A stretch of 64,000 nt of DNA, taken from NCBI GenBank assembly GCA_001600455.1, contig BCKC01000010.1, positions 1,556,556 to 1,620,555 on the forward strand, given 5' to 3'. The notes under the pieces were generated by a model, which did no database searches, was not told the origin of the DNA, and was given only the letters and a program-made list of their open reading frames with translations. How positions within the stretch are numbered: the stretch's first letter is position 1; each line of letters opens with the position of its first letter. The stretch is from Endocalyx cinctus (taxonomy: Eukaryota > Ascomycota > Sordariomycetes > Amphisphaeriales > Apiosporaceae). Shown piece after piece: positions 15,850 through 26,600 of the stretch. The position numbers were made by a program, and so were the translations under genes.

Positions 15850-16105
15850 GCTAATTTGGCCATGTACGGTGCAAGAATACTCGCCAAGCAGCCTTCCCAA
15901 TGTTCTAGGGCACGTTGGAGTGAACTCGTTAAATTCCCAATCCCTTCTCCTCGCCGGCATTCAAATGCCCTTGCCTCAGAATCAGTGGCAACTCGATGTC
16001 ACGGCTTGGTTTCAAACCATCTTGGCGGTAATCCAGGCAGACTATGTTAGCCTGTTGTCTTTCACAAAAGTTGCCCTATCCGACCCTGGTCAACTGCTCA
16101 GTTAG
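15850..16105 (+). pseudogene. Fragment resembling an uncharacterised fungal membrane-protein family
   Basis: A plus-strand frame contains a segment around residues LPQNQWQLDVTAWFQT, followed by ILAVIQADYV. From memory this resembles a segment found just before the last membrane helix in a large family of uncharacterised fungal membrane proteins. The frame starts inside the end of the RBR relic and stops after about 85 relevant codons, without the expected membrane helix. I read it as a remnant. The assignment rests on recalled similarity only. Confidence 0.3.
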
Positions 16106-16740
16106 TCGCCGCTTTACTTAGGTTCTACTCAGGGCATGCTCAGGAGAATCGCCGAATCCGGGTTAGTCGGTTATCAACGCGTTATGTTAATATGATATCC
16201 AACAGTGGACATCCAACAATAGATGTCCAATAATGGATATCCTTACCGGCTCACCCGCGGCTCAGGTTAAAGCAGCACCGTCTCAGGATCATGCACGACA
16301 AAGGAAATTGTTAAGAGAAACTTTCGGGTGTAGCATAGAACTGTAATCAATCAATTTGCTACGGAATTTGCTATTTTGTTCACCCAGGATTGGCCTCGTT
16401 CCCAATACCATAGAGATCAGCAAGATAGCAACTATAGCTAGGCAAATTCACCTCTTTTCTCTCTAAAAGATCCCAGTAAACCCCTGATAATATCCCATCA
16501 TACACCAGTACCTCCAAGAAACCTTCTGTCCGCACTTTTTTTTTTCTATGAGCACTTTGTCAGCATATCAACAATGATTTGGCATTTTCTATATTCCACC
16601 AACCACTCATTAGCTTTCTAATCGACCATCTCAATACTTAATGAAGATAGGGGGAATGCAGCCTCATTGTGATGTGTTTCCTTACTCTCGTCCACTGCTA
16701 ACTGATATGAAGAGAGATTGAAGGGGCCCAGAATCAAAAG
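16106..16740. other. Spacer with LTR-like short repeats
   Basis: This spacer contains a cluster of direct and inverted GGACATCCAACA / GATGTCCAATA words at 16193-16243. One 17-base piece (16205-16221) also occurs at 24403-24419. Otherwise nothing was recognised. Confidence 0.45.
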
Positions 16741-17583
16741 ATGCTCTTACCGCAGAACAAGAAAGGATGGCTTCGTTCCCGAAACGTCGGCAGCGGCCCA
16801 GACGGTAAATTAACGTACGCGGAGTTTCAAGCACGTCTCGCTCAGCTCGACCCTGCCAACTCGATGAATGTTGACACGAGCATGAAAGCTCCCGGATCGG
16901 ACGGTGACGGAAAACCGACAATCCACGATTGCGCGCAGAAAATCACAGCTAAAGGCTGGGCTACAGCACTGAATGTGAACGACTTGGACAAATCGCTGAT
17001 CGTCGATGACTACAAGGAGAAGGGTAAGCACGTGGACGAAAGTGACCCGGACAAAGGCATTTATAACGTACTCGTGGAGCGCGCCGACAAGAAATTTGCC
17101 CAGTATCGTGCAGCAAACGAGAACAAGTGGCAAAACTTTTTATTCGAGAAGAACAAAATCGTACAAGAACTGTTACAGAGCATAGTCACCTTGCGGACCG
17201 AAGACACTAGCGACTGGCTGTATAAGCAGCTTCAGCATCCAAAAGAAAAGGGCGGACTTAGTCTGGACCCAGGAGACATCAGCGCAGAGATTGGAAAGTT
17301 ATCGGACGTTCCGAACAAGGGAACATATAATAAGGTAGACATCCCTATGACTTTGTCTGTGGGCTGGGCCGACGACAAGATCCGGGCCAAGTTGCAGGCT
17401 GCCGGAATTACTAGTCTTTCGAACGCGCTTTCCTGGGCTGATAACCTAGGAGATTCAAGCAAAAAGATGGATCTTGATTACCAGCCGCTGAACAAATCAC
17501 ACTTTAGAGTTCTGAAGAGTTGGAAGATGGCTTTGGCTAAGTCGCAGAAAGATGTGGCGGCGCTTAAGTCCTGCATAAGATAA
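16741..17583 (+). CDS. Hypothetical hydrophilic protein, possibly 5'-incomplete
   Basis: This is an intron-free frame of 280 codons with ordinary coding character, rich in Lys and Asp. No family is recognised. The protein is soluble-looking, with no signal peptide or membrane helix. Its N-terminal part holds GPDGKLTYAEF and GSDGDGKPT, Asp/Gly-rich stretches faintly like EF-hand loops but without a full motif. The start is uncertain. Just upstream, in the next frame, DALTAEQERMASFPKRR also looks coded, which suggests that the true N-terminus is joined by an intron or has been cut off by a one-base shift. It lies between relics and another uncharacterised gene, so it may be an accessory gene. 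Confidence 0.5.
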   Translation: MLLPQNKKGWLRSRNVGSGPDGKLTYAEFQARLAQLDPANSMNVDTSMKAPGSDGDGKPTIHDCAQKITAKGWATALNVNDLDKSLIVDDYKEKGKHVDESDPDKGIYNVLVERADKKFAQYRAANENKWQNFLFEKNKIVQELLQSIVTLRTEDTSDWLYKQLQHPKEKGGLSLDPGDISAEIGKLSDVPNKGTYNKVDIPMTLSVGWADDKIRAKLQAAGITSLSNALSWADNLGDSSKKMDLDYQPLNKSHFRVLKSWKMALAKSQKDVAALKSCIR

Positions 17584-18363
17584 GAAGTGGTCACCTATAG
17601 TAATTTGTTTGATTCCTCGTGGATTCTATTAAATAAACTACACCACTCGTTAGTTCCAGTATATATTATTTTACCTCTAAACGTTATGAACTCATAGCAT
17701 TACAATGACTGCCATAATAATCATCACCACATTTTCGCACTCCTTACAATCTTGAGCAGGGACTGGCTTCATTTTTACATATATTGATGAGGTAAATAGG
17801 CTATTAGGTTAGGTTACTATTATATACGGAGTACTCAAGTAGCTATTGGCAAGGGGCAGTTCCACTTTTAGGAGAGATTCATAAGTAGTAGTCGTGCATC
17901 GGCAGATTGGCAGATGGGAAGAATTGGGTACAAGGATTTCTGGGATGGATATAAACTCCAAATCTTGAATATAGCCCTAGATGCTTGTATATTTGTTTAT
18001 CATTGGATCAATATACCCGTCACGGTTGCAGGCGAAAGTAACGTGGCTTGGACGATATTCTTGGGTACCATAACCAGGGTATGAGTCACTATTAGGGCTA
18101 CTGTAGGCAGGCAGGCAGACAGGTACTTAACTAACTAGGTACCTAAGTAAATATATTGCATAGCGTTGGCGCTTGTGCACAGCATTTATAATACAACTAG
18201 TCATCATAAGTATAATTACAATCCATTCATCCCACAATACCGGTCACATATTTTTCCCCATAAGAACTAATTAACTTTTATGTCTTGAATTTTTAATTTC
18301 TATAATTTTTTTTTTAAAAAAGGAAAAAAAAAAAAAAAAAACAGAATCAAGCAACAAATCAAT
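17584..18363. other. Spacer with TAGGTACCTA palindrome and poly-A
   Basis: This stretch contains a GGCA/GACA short repeat (about 18108-18123), a palindromic TAGGTACCTA word (18136-18145) and a long A tract (about 18323-18341) just before the next start codon. No gene was recognised. Confidence 0.55.
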
Positions 18364-19896
18364 ATGGCCGAAGAGGAGTATGATACGTGGAAAGATGCAT
18401 GCTTCGCCGCAATTCGTGGTGAGGGTGTACCACAGCAACAGCGCCATGGCGACCGTGAAGTTGTGCAAGCTTCGCTTATTCGAGGGATTCGTCTTCATTA
18501 CGACTTTGCTATCAGCCATAAAGTAACCGAACTGGCGAATGTGTCGCCCCTCTTTGCACGCGCACGTAATGCCCGTATGATCATGAGCAATGTAGTACCG
18601 GAAGCGATGGCTAACGATCAAATGCCATATTGCATTTGGTACCCCGACTTTGCTACCGAGGACACCTACCGCCTCTTAGCCCGTCGCTATCCAAAGATGC
18701 TATATCAAGTTGGCCGTGCCTGCGCAGCCGCTGGTTATGTACTATATAGCGAGCTTAACCTACTTCCTGATGTTTCCATCGCAGAAGAGGCGCGCGAGAG
18801 CAAAACCGAGGGAGGCCGTCTTATTTACGAGGTCATCATGAACAAACCACATCGCTACGCTGTGATGGACGATTATACTCGGACCGTAGAGATGGAAAAC
18901 CCGCGCTACCCGGCCTTCCTGAACGGGGACACCGAAGTGCGCTGGCGTTTAGAACCTCGTTGGGGTCTCCCCGCCACTCAAAGTGGTCGTCCAATTCACC
19001 GACTCCCTTGTATCGAAGAAGATATGCATGCTCATGATGACATGATCCGACCGAGCGATGAAAGTCGGATTCTGACCGAGGATGAAGCCAAACTTCTTTA
19101 CGAACCACTACCGCTAGATCTACCCACCGTGAAGAAAAAGGCTCTCATTCAGATGGCTGCCTTCGATGGAAACATTGACCGCTACTCGCGGCTGACCCAG
19201 CCAGAGAATCCTATAGGCGATTCTGAACTCACGTGCGTGATCCGCGGTATCTATCATCATACTATGTATGCGCGATGGTGGGCTGGTGAAATCGAGAAGA
19301 ACACAGTGCGTGCCCAGGTCGCCGCCACGAGCCGAACCCCCAGAGGGTACGATGAAACCATCCTCAAGATCAAAAGGGCCATCTCGGCAAGGCGGATCAT
19401 GCAGAACGACTGTCGCGAGTTTGTCGATTCGGGATGGCCAGCCGACGAACCGCAACCCTATTTAATATGGTACCCGCTCCGAGCTGAACCTGACATGCTA
19501 AACCTTCTCGCCGAGAAGGTACCGAGCATGAGAGAGCAAGTGGCGGTAGCTGCCATATTCTTTAATTACCAATACACATATACGAGCCTAAATTTAGATC
19601 CAACCACTCATCTTTGGTATGCCGCAATCAAATCACCCATTCCCTTCTACCGTGACGACTTGGAAAAACGTGCACGGAAGCTGGGAATTTTTGACAAGAT
19701 GAACTCGTATTCCATGGATACGGAACAGATTCCTGTTATTGAAATGGATGTAGAAGCAACCAGCTTACTTGATTGGACAAAAGTCGAACCAATCGATGAT
19801 TTCATCTACAGACGACAAGGGCCTTATAACGATGGAGAAAGACCGGACACGGCTGAAACAGAATTCAAGGTTTGGTGGAGCCTTGCGAGGAAGTAG
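18364..19896 (+). CDS. Uncharacterised fungal protein with internal duplication
   Basis: This single-exon gene encodes 510 aa with no introns, signal peptide or membrane helix. It belongs to a conserved but functionally unknown fungal family, as I recall. Two related halves are visible. The first, about residues 38-142, has LIRGI, RNARMIMSN, PYCIWYPDF and TYRLLARRYPKMLYQVG. The second, about 290-422, has VIRGI, SARRIMQND, PYLIWYPLR and NLLAEKVPSMREQVA. The first half keeps a longer acidic insert (SIAEEARESKTEGG). The duplication suggests a two-lobed or pseudo-dimeric fold. No catalytic motif could be identified. The start ATG is the first in the frame and directly follows an A-rich leader. 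Confidence 0.75.
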   Translation: MAEEEYDTWKDACFAAIRGEGVPQQQRHGDREVVQASLIRGIRLHYDFAISHKVTELANVSPLFARARNARMIMSNVVPEAMANDQMPYCIWYPDFATEDTYRLLARRYPKMLYQVGRACAAAGYVLYSELNLLPDVSIAEEARESKTEGGRLIYEVIMNKPHRYAVMDDYTRTVEMENPRYPAFLNGDTEVRWRLEPRWGLPATQSGRPIHRLPCIEEDMHAHDDMIRPSDESRILTEDEAKLLYEPLPLDLPTVKKKALIQMAAFDGNIDRYSRLTQPENPIGDSELTCVIRGIYHHTMYARWWAGEIEKNTVRAQVAATSRTPRGYDETILKIKRAISARRIMQNDCREFVDSGWPADEPQPYLIWYPLRAEPDMLNLLAEKVPSMREQVAVAAIFFNYQYTYTSLNLDPTTHLWYAAIKSPIPFYRDDLEKRARKLGIFDKMNSYSMDTEQIPVIEMDVEATSLLDWTKVEPIDDFIYRRQGPYNDGERPDTAETEFKVWWSLARK

Positions 19897-21055
19897 TAAT
19901 ATGCTTTTTTTTTGTTGGTACTGATATTAGTGCTGATGGATCTGATCTTACGCTGATGGCATGTTCATGCTAACAATTACATGCCCATAAAAGTGTCGCC
20001 GACTATTTAGCGAGTGATCCTACCATAGAGGTTCTATGCAGTCCATCCAACAATAAAATACTAGCCCCATTATTAGCATCTTGTGACTCTATGACTCTAT
20101 AAATTATGAATTCGGGTCCATCTCCGCAACGCGAATAAAAGTGAGTCAGATACCAGTTGTAGTCATATATGACCAGGATCGTGAAATTAAACAACAATGT
20201 TACGCCAAGAATATATATGTTCACTTGATATTGCTGCAGTATATAGGCAGACGTGTTAGGTAAAATAGTGAGCCCCGCATCCTCCACTGTCAGTGGTAGT
20301 GTTGGTTAATAGTATACCAACTGCATAACTACTTGAGTAGCAAACATGTTTTCCACCTTGAATACTCAAACCAACTGCATAATTATTCAACACGTTTTTG
20401 GCTTCCAAGGCCCGGAAGACTTATGCTACAAGTCTAGACCATCTGATTTTTCTCGTATTATTATTTTTTTTTCAGGGACAGCCTTACATATTACATAATA
20501 TGTTGAAGATGCCTTGTGGCACATATTCCTGATTGTCGTCTTACTTTGTCACCGAAATAACCAACCACATGAATAGTTTTTGAATTGCATGGCAGTTGCT
20601 ATATCGAGATCAAAAACTTAACTGAGATATTGTTATATTATCACAATGGGCCAAGCATTAATATAATTTAATAAACAGTCGGATTAGTTTCAATGCTACT
20701 ATCTTCCCCTGACGGTTGACCGAGCCTTGAAAATGAAGCATGAACTATAGAAATCGGACGATCGACTAATAGGAATGTTGGTTAAGCTCACAAAGGATGT
20801 ATCGTAGCCTTAGCGACGACACGACCTGGGTCCTTTAATGAGCTGGAAAGTGGGCAGCTATAGACTAGTGGCCGATCTTGTGTGTTTACGAGCTCTTCTT
20901 GGATACCACCTCAAAATTATACTCAAATATTAAGGCAGCACTACATCTACATTGTCGTCAAGATAACCAATGATCTAGGCCGCCATCGTTGACATCTCTC
21001 TTCAGAGCTTTAACCTATTCAAACTGCCCCTTTGATTTATTATCTATTACCCATT
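19897..21055. other. AT-rich spacer
   Basis: This is a 1.2 kb AT-rich stretch between two plus-strand genes. No coding region, RNA gene or repeat was recognised. Confidence 0.55.
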
Positions 21056-22276
21056 ATGCGATTCAATGCAAGCACCATTCTTCAGCTACTCAATGTAGCT
21101 GGAGTGAGCTCTGCTTCTGTTCTTCGTCATAAAGTAATCCGGTACCAAGGGGGCGGTAATGGCACTAGAACCATTATGTCATCTACTCCAAAGCTCGAGT
21201 ATGATCCAAATACGACTTCATACTGTACCTGGTGGCACGATAGCAGGGAGTCCATCAGTTGTTTCGAGCTGCTGGAGGACAATGCCATCACGTTGGCAGA
21301 CTTCCGGCGATGGGTTAGTTATTTGCCCCCTCCCCTCCCCCCTCTTTCAGAAAGGCTTTTCGCTGACATACCTTGACTCGACTCCTAGAACCCTTCGATT
21401 GACGCTACGTGCTCAAACCTCGAAGTAGGCCACTCTTATTGTATTGAAGCGGCCTTCGAGCCGGCACCACCTACTACCACTACTACCGCTCCACCGAGCA
21501 CGACGGCCGCCCCTGGAAACGGGTGAGTTATTCTTGCGTGCTGGTTTTTAATTTCGTCACTTCACATCTTAGCTAACATCGTGCAAAGTATCACAACCCC
21601 AACCCCAACCCAACCTATCATCACTTCGGACTGCAACGCGTTCTACTTCGTGGCGCTCGGGGATACCTGCGACGTCATCGCCTCCAAGCACGGGATCACC
21701 ACCGCGCAGTTTCAAGAATGGAACCCCAGCGTCGGCGCCGCCTGCGGAGGGATATGGGCGGACGCGTACGCCTGCGTCGGCGTCGTCGGGTTCACGCCCA
21801 CCCCGTCCGAGCCCGGTAATACCGGCAACGGGATCGAGACGCCGACGCCGACGCAGCCCGGCATGACGGACGACTGCGACGCGTTCCACCTCGTCCGGAA
21901 GGGCGAGACCTGCGCCGCCGTCGCCGCCGCGAACGGCATCACGCTCGCGCAGCTCGCCGCCTGGAACCCCAAGGCCGGCGCCACCGGCGCGTGCGCCGGG
22001 CTCTGGGCCGAGGCGTACGCGTGCGTCTCCGTCGTCGGACACGTCCCCACCCCGGCAACGCCCGGTAACGGCGTCGAGACGCCGACGCCGATCCAGGACG
22101 GCATGGTCGGGAACTGCGCCGCGTTTCACTTCGTCGCGGCGGGCCAGAACTGCGCGACGATCGCGCCCCTGTACGGCGTCAGCGTGGCGAGCTTGATTAA
22201 ATGGAATCCCGCGGTGGGTTCGGGATGCGGGGGCTTGTGGGCTAACACGTACATGTGCGTTGGTGTCTTGCCTTAG
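21056..22276 (+). CDS. Secreted protein with four LysM domains (LysM effector-like)
   Basis: Proposed exons 21056-21313, 21389-21522 and 21589-22276 give about 359 aa. The N-terminus is a moderately hydrophobic leader (MRFNASTILQLLNVAGVSSA), probably a signal peptide. The first LysM is split by intron 1 (CTWWHDSRESISCFELLEDN joined to the NPSIDATCSNLEVGHSYC part). Three more follow in exon 3 as tandem units, each with a Cys near the start, GDTC/GETC/GQNC, a WNP motif and a closing YACV or YMCV. Thr/Pro linkers (ETPTPTQPGMT type) separate the domains. LysM domains bind chitin or other N-acetylglucosamine glycans. Fungal proteins built only of LysM domains often mask chitin or protect hyphae. 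No catalytic domain is present. Exon 3 is far richer in GC than its surroundings, and the repeats look recently duplicated. Confidence 0.88.
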
Positions 22277-24436
22277 AAGAGAAAAGGTGGTCGAGATGGG
22301 ATGGATGTGGAATAATCAATTAATTATCTCTCTTCTATTATAATTTTTAATTTTTAATTTTATTTAATCGATGCAATTTTCTCCCTATCATTTTTGCCAA
22401 TTATGATAAATATTAGAGAGCCTACTTGCTAGTATTTCTGTTTCTTAGTTTCGTCGTTTCTTCTAACATGCCATATACCTGACCAGCTTGAGGTCAAAAT
22501 AAAGACGCAGGTCATAACAATAGTTACATGGATATTAATCGGGTTTGTTGATGACGTATGCACGTAGGCAGGTAGGGTTGACAGGGTTGACTAGGGTGGA
22601 TCGGCGTTTGCGCCCCAAGCGCCCGAAGATGGAGTTTAGCGGATTTAACCCGCTTCTTCGAACCACTACCATTTCCATTTCAGTCAACTATTGTTTAGTA
22701 TTGCAGCGCACAGGATCTGTATCAATTTCAAACCCCGTAGATACTTTACCGCAATTAGAGTCAGGACAAAGTAATAATGTAGTTCCAATGCAGCCCTATC
22801 CAGATTGCCGATAGTTAATATGGGGGGTTGCTCGATCAATTTCAGCCGGAGGGCTCGAGTCATTAACTGATTAACTACGGTATCGGAGATAACGTAGTTT
22901 ACTTTACCCCTTATTTTTGATGCGGTGCATTTGGATGCTTACGGGGAGACTAGATTTACTGGGGGCTGAGGGGCTGACACTTTGTACGGATGTGATTTTC
23001 TAGACACCTCTCTAGTGATAGTAATTGTGTGCGACAATTCGTAACTAGTGGCTAATTAATATTGAAAATGCGACCTTCTCGGGTACTATTTATTCATCTA
23101 TAGGTGCCAACCTTTCCAGTACCACATTAAGGATGGCCAAGGATTAGAGAAATTACGACAAAACCCCAGGCTTCATACCATACTTGTCTTACTACCAAAG
23201 CCGGTATTGACTCGATCTTAGCGTATCAACGTTGTTTCTTCAGTGGATTTCAACTCAATGTGCTAGAACATATGGTTAATATACGGTCGTAATTCCACTC
23301 AGAAGAGACCTTTCTGGGAGGGCAGCATTGCTCATATCGATAGTTATTTGGCCCAGACCAATTCAACGAGACTCCATGATTGATAGGTGACACAATCTGC
23401 AGCGGGGCTCCCTTCAGCAGACTTCTCCAAGGATTTGATTCCTGTACTGACATTACTATAAATACGCAGATGAAAAGGTGTAATGGATGACACTCACATC
23501 TTATCTGTTATTTTCTTTTTATATTAAGATGTAAAGCCTTCCCAGAATCAATCATTAATGATAATTCGTGAGGCGCATCAACCCACCCGACAGATCTCTT
23601 TCGAAAGTTGGGATCGCACTGTCGCAGTTGCTGACCTCGATATGGCCTTGGCGAACCGGAGAAACATTTCAAAGCGCAACTCTCCCCACCAGTCAACATT
23701 GACACCAGCCCTCCCGTGACCTTGGCTCTGTCACGTCATGCCAACTCCAAAAAGTACAGTTTCTAACTGCCCGGAAGGGAGAGGGGCTCAAACTTGTCAC
23801 GGTCTATGAATTCCACCCACTAACCAATTTACGCTTCATGCTGTAGCTGAATTAATGGGGGCATAGATCCATTCTGTCGGTTGCGATTGATGCCGTCCTT
23901 ATTCAATATTAAAGAAAAGGTACGTGAGATGGGGATAGACAAAACGTATCATAAAAATGATTACTGGTACTAAAGCGTGGCACACTCTAAGTGTTAAGAC
24001 TATTTGTACGGCTTGGGCGACTTAATAGAAAGGGCAAGTATTAATTTGCATCCTAGAACCCGCTTGTCACTAATTTTCAAAACCTATTTTCGTCTTTACA
24101 ACTCTGATTAATACGGAAGTGGAACGAAGGAGAATTAAGACTTGTTGAATCTTAACGGCTTAATCACTGCCTCGTATAATGCAGCACACTATTTAGGCCT
24201 GTGTCCACGAGTTTCTTAAGCATCGGCTTATGACTTGTTTGAGAAGCTCAAAAAAAGAGAAGAAAAAAAAGAGATAGAGAGAAGCTATTTTTTCCCTCTC
24301 TTTCATTATCGTCATAATCAAAGTCAAAACATGGAACCCCTGTGTACCTGATTCTCGAAAATTTTAACTATTGTGGGCGGGTTTTAATATGACGTTAATA
24401 TTGTGGACATCCAACAATAACTGGGTACTAGCTCAA
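22277..24436. other. 2.2 kb AT-rich spacer
   Basis: No gene was recognised between the LysM gene and the tRNA. A 17-base word shared with 16205-16221 (GTGGACATCCAACAATA, 24403-24419) ends 17 bases before the tRNA and may be an LTR end. Confidence 0.5.
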
Positions 24437-24509
24437 GCCCGGTTAGCTCAATCGGTAGAGCGTGAGACTCTTAATCTCAAGGTTGCGGGTTCGACCCCCG
24501 CATCGGGCT
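24437..24509 (+). tRNA. tRNA-Lys(CUU)
   Basis: A 73-base cloverleaf folds cleanly. The acceptor arm is GCCCGGT with ATCGGGC plus a discriminator T. The D arm is GCTC/GAGC with AATCGGTA. The anticodon arm is TGAGA-CTCTTAA-TCTCA with anticodon CTT. The T arm is GCGGG-TTCGACC-CCCGC. There is no intron, and CCA is not encoded. Internal A-box and B-box (GGTTCGACCCC) are present, and a T run about 45 bases downstream can terminate RNA polymerase III. Confidence 0.97.
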
Positions 24510-26600
24510 CAATTCCCGGTGCCTCATTGAATACAATGAGATATCATCAACCCTTTTTTTTTTCTTTTTTTTTTCTTTTCTTTCTAAGCTTTCCTCTTTT
24601 ATTTTTTACTTTGCTTTTTTTTTTCTCTTGCGACAGGGTATGCTGAATGCAAAGTAAGATGACGTGTCGTGCGACTGTACTCAACCATTGCTTCGTAAAG
24701 TGCCTGGATGAAGGATCGGCAGCCGAATTATTCCTAAGATATTGATAGATTCTCCTTAAAAGAGAGGTACCATCACCTAGCTTGCGTGTATCACACGTCT
24801 TGATGCAGTGACTGACCGAGAATACTTGTTTGGAACATATATCGCTTCTAGCAAGACCTAATGCTTGGTAGCGAGATTTTGTTGATTCTGCAATTGAAAT
24901 GCAGTCAATTGCGTGAGTGAGGGATGGTATCGCGAATGATTTGGTCTTGCTAGCACAGAAGTTCATACTGCATTCAACCACAGCCACAGCCCCTCTAGAA
25001 TTGACAAGGTCATAGTTGAGTGGTGAACACGTGGTGATGGGTATGTAACCTGCGCAGTACAACCGCGTGATAAAATAAGTTGTAAAATACTAGAATAATA
25101 CGGGACGGAGCAAGATCTCAACCTACTGGTATGAAATTCATATGGCAATAGTTCCATATGCTGTGCTGCCCCCATACACAAGACCCGAATTTTTCCATGT
25201 ATCGTTGGAAAGGGTGTCCCCGATAACATGGACCCCTGATCTTGTCCCAGTGTTTCTACTTGCTCCTAGTTGGAGGCGTTATTATAAGTCGACTACCCTG
25301 TCAACGCGCCACCCCTGTTTGCGCCACGCGTAACGCGACTACCACCCCACCTCCAATGATATGGTCACAACTGGTGATGGTCAGAATTTGTTGTTAGAGA
25401 TAGTTGATTCTTTTATCTAATGATTCGCCAAAGGCGAAAAGAATTATCTAACTATATATCTTTAATTCATTTATCATTATGTCATCCTTTCCCATTACCA
25501 TCTTAATCTATTACTATCTCATGGCTGACATATAGAAAACGAAACGAAAATTACGAAATAGGGTAATATATAACGATAAGGTTAATAATGTTAAGGTATT
25601 TAAAGACGAGCTTAAAATATCCAGTAATAATTATTTTAATAATATAGAGCCCGAAGAGTATATTATAGTAAAAAATAATAAAAAATAGAATTAATATATC
25701 TATTTTAGTACTTAAAATAATTTTAATTAAAATATATTCGTTTATTATATTGGTGGCCTATGAGGCGGTGGCCCGTGAGGCCGTACGCATCTTTACCAGG
25801 AACAGTCACGGTATATTCTTGAGACTGAATGAAAGCCTCCATGTCGTCTCAGGGGTGATAAAAGTTGGTCTTTTTATTTCTTTACTCTCCTTCTCATCCC
25901 TGCATTGCCATTGGTGGTTCGCGTATAACAGGCGCGCCAACACCTGCAGATCCATAGACCATTCTAGCCACAGCCTACCTTATCTCCTGATATCATTCCA
26001 GTTAACTAACCCCTTGATCATGTCGCGTAGTAATTGTATGACTGCCGCTTGTAGGAGCTGATCCTAATAGTTTAAAAAAAAAATTTTTTTGACCTTAGCA
26101 GAGGCGAGCTTGCTCTCCACAGAAGGGCATGAGCCTAAAGTTGGAGGATTGGCTTAGAGGCCTAACAAAAGCTAGAAATCTTGAGAGTCAGGCAGGATAA
26201 ACGCAGCTTGGGATTAGTACGTACGCCACCGGGGTCTTTAATTATTGTTTTCGACAGAATCACCTCGGGCATATTGCAGGCTATCCACCACACACTTGAA
26301 CAGTAAAACTTCTGTTAAGTATGTCATGAAAATTTTCTAATAGTTTACTTATAAACCAATACGTGTACTCTAGCATCCCACTAAATTCATACGTAAGACA
26401 AATTGAGGAAAAGAATGTGAGTCTCAAGCATGCATTACGGCTCCCCAACGCAATTCTTAAGCCACGGCTATGACGATAATTAGAAATTCACTCCAACAGT
26501 CTTCCTATATCCACCTTTTCGTAAGTATATTCAAGAACTTCCTTAGTCAATGCATCTCGTGACAGCAAAGATTGTAGACTAGCACACCAAAGTTCTCAGT
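24510..26600. other. Spacer with a strongly AT-biased decayed segment
   Basis: This 2.1 kb stretch has no recognised gene. From about 25385 to 25745 it becomes extremely AT-rich with few CpG, as in a RIP-mutated repeat, but no transposase or reverse transcriptase motif can be read. Pyrimidine tracts follow the tRNA (24554-24630). Confidence 0.5.
25385..25745. repeat. Extremely AT-rich tract, probable RIP-mutated repeat relic
   Basis: Base composition changes sharply, to long AT stretches with little GC, flanked by ordinary spacer DNA. In Pezizomycotina this usually marks a repeat destroyed by repeat-induced point mutation. The parent element cannot be identified by eye. Confidence 0.35.

Noticed and set aside
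21569..22129. 186-codon minus-strand frame across the LysM repeats
   Set aside because: It is a high-GC shadow frame. The plus strand has the LysM Cys and WNP motifs.
24547..25062. 171-codon minus-strand frame beside the tRNA
   Set aside because: It ends in a Lys run made from a pyrimidine tract, and the rest matches nothing known.
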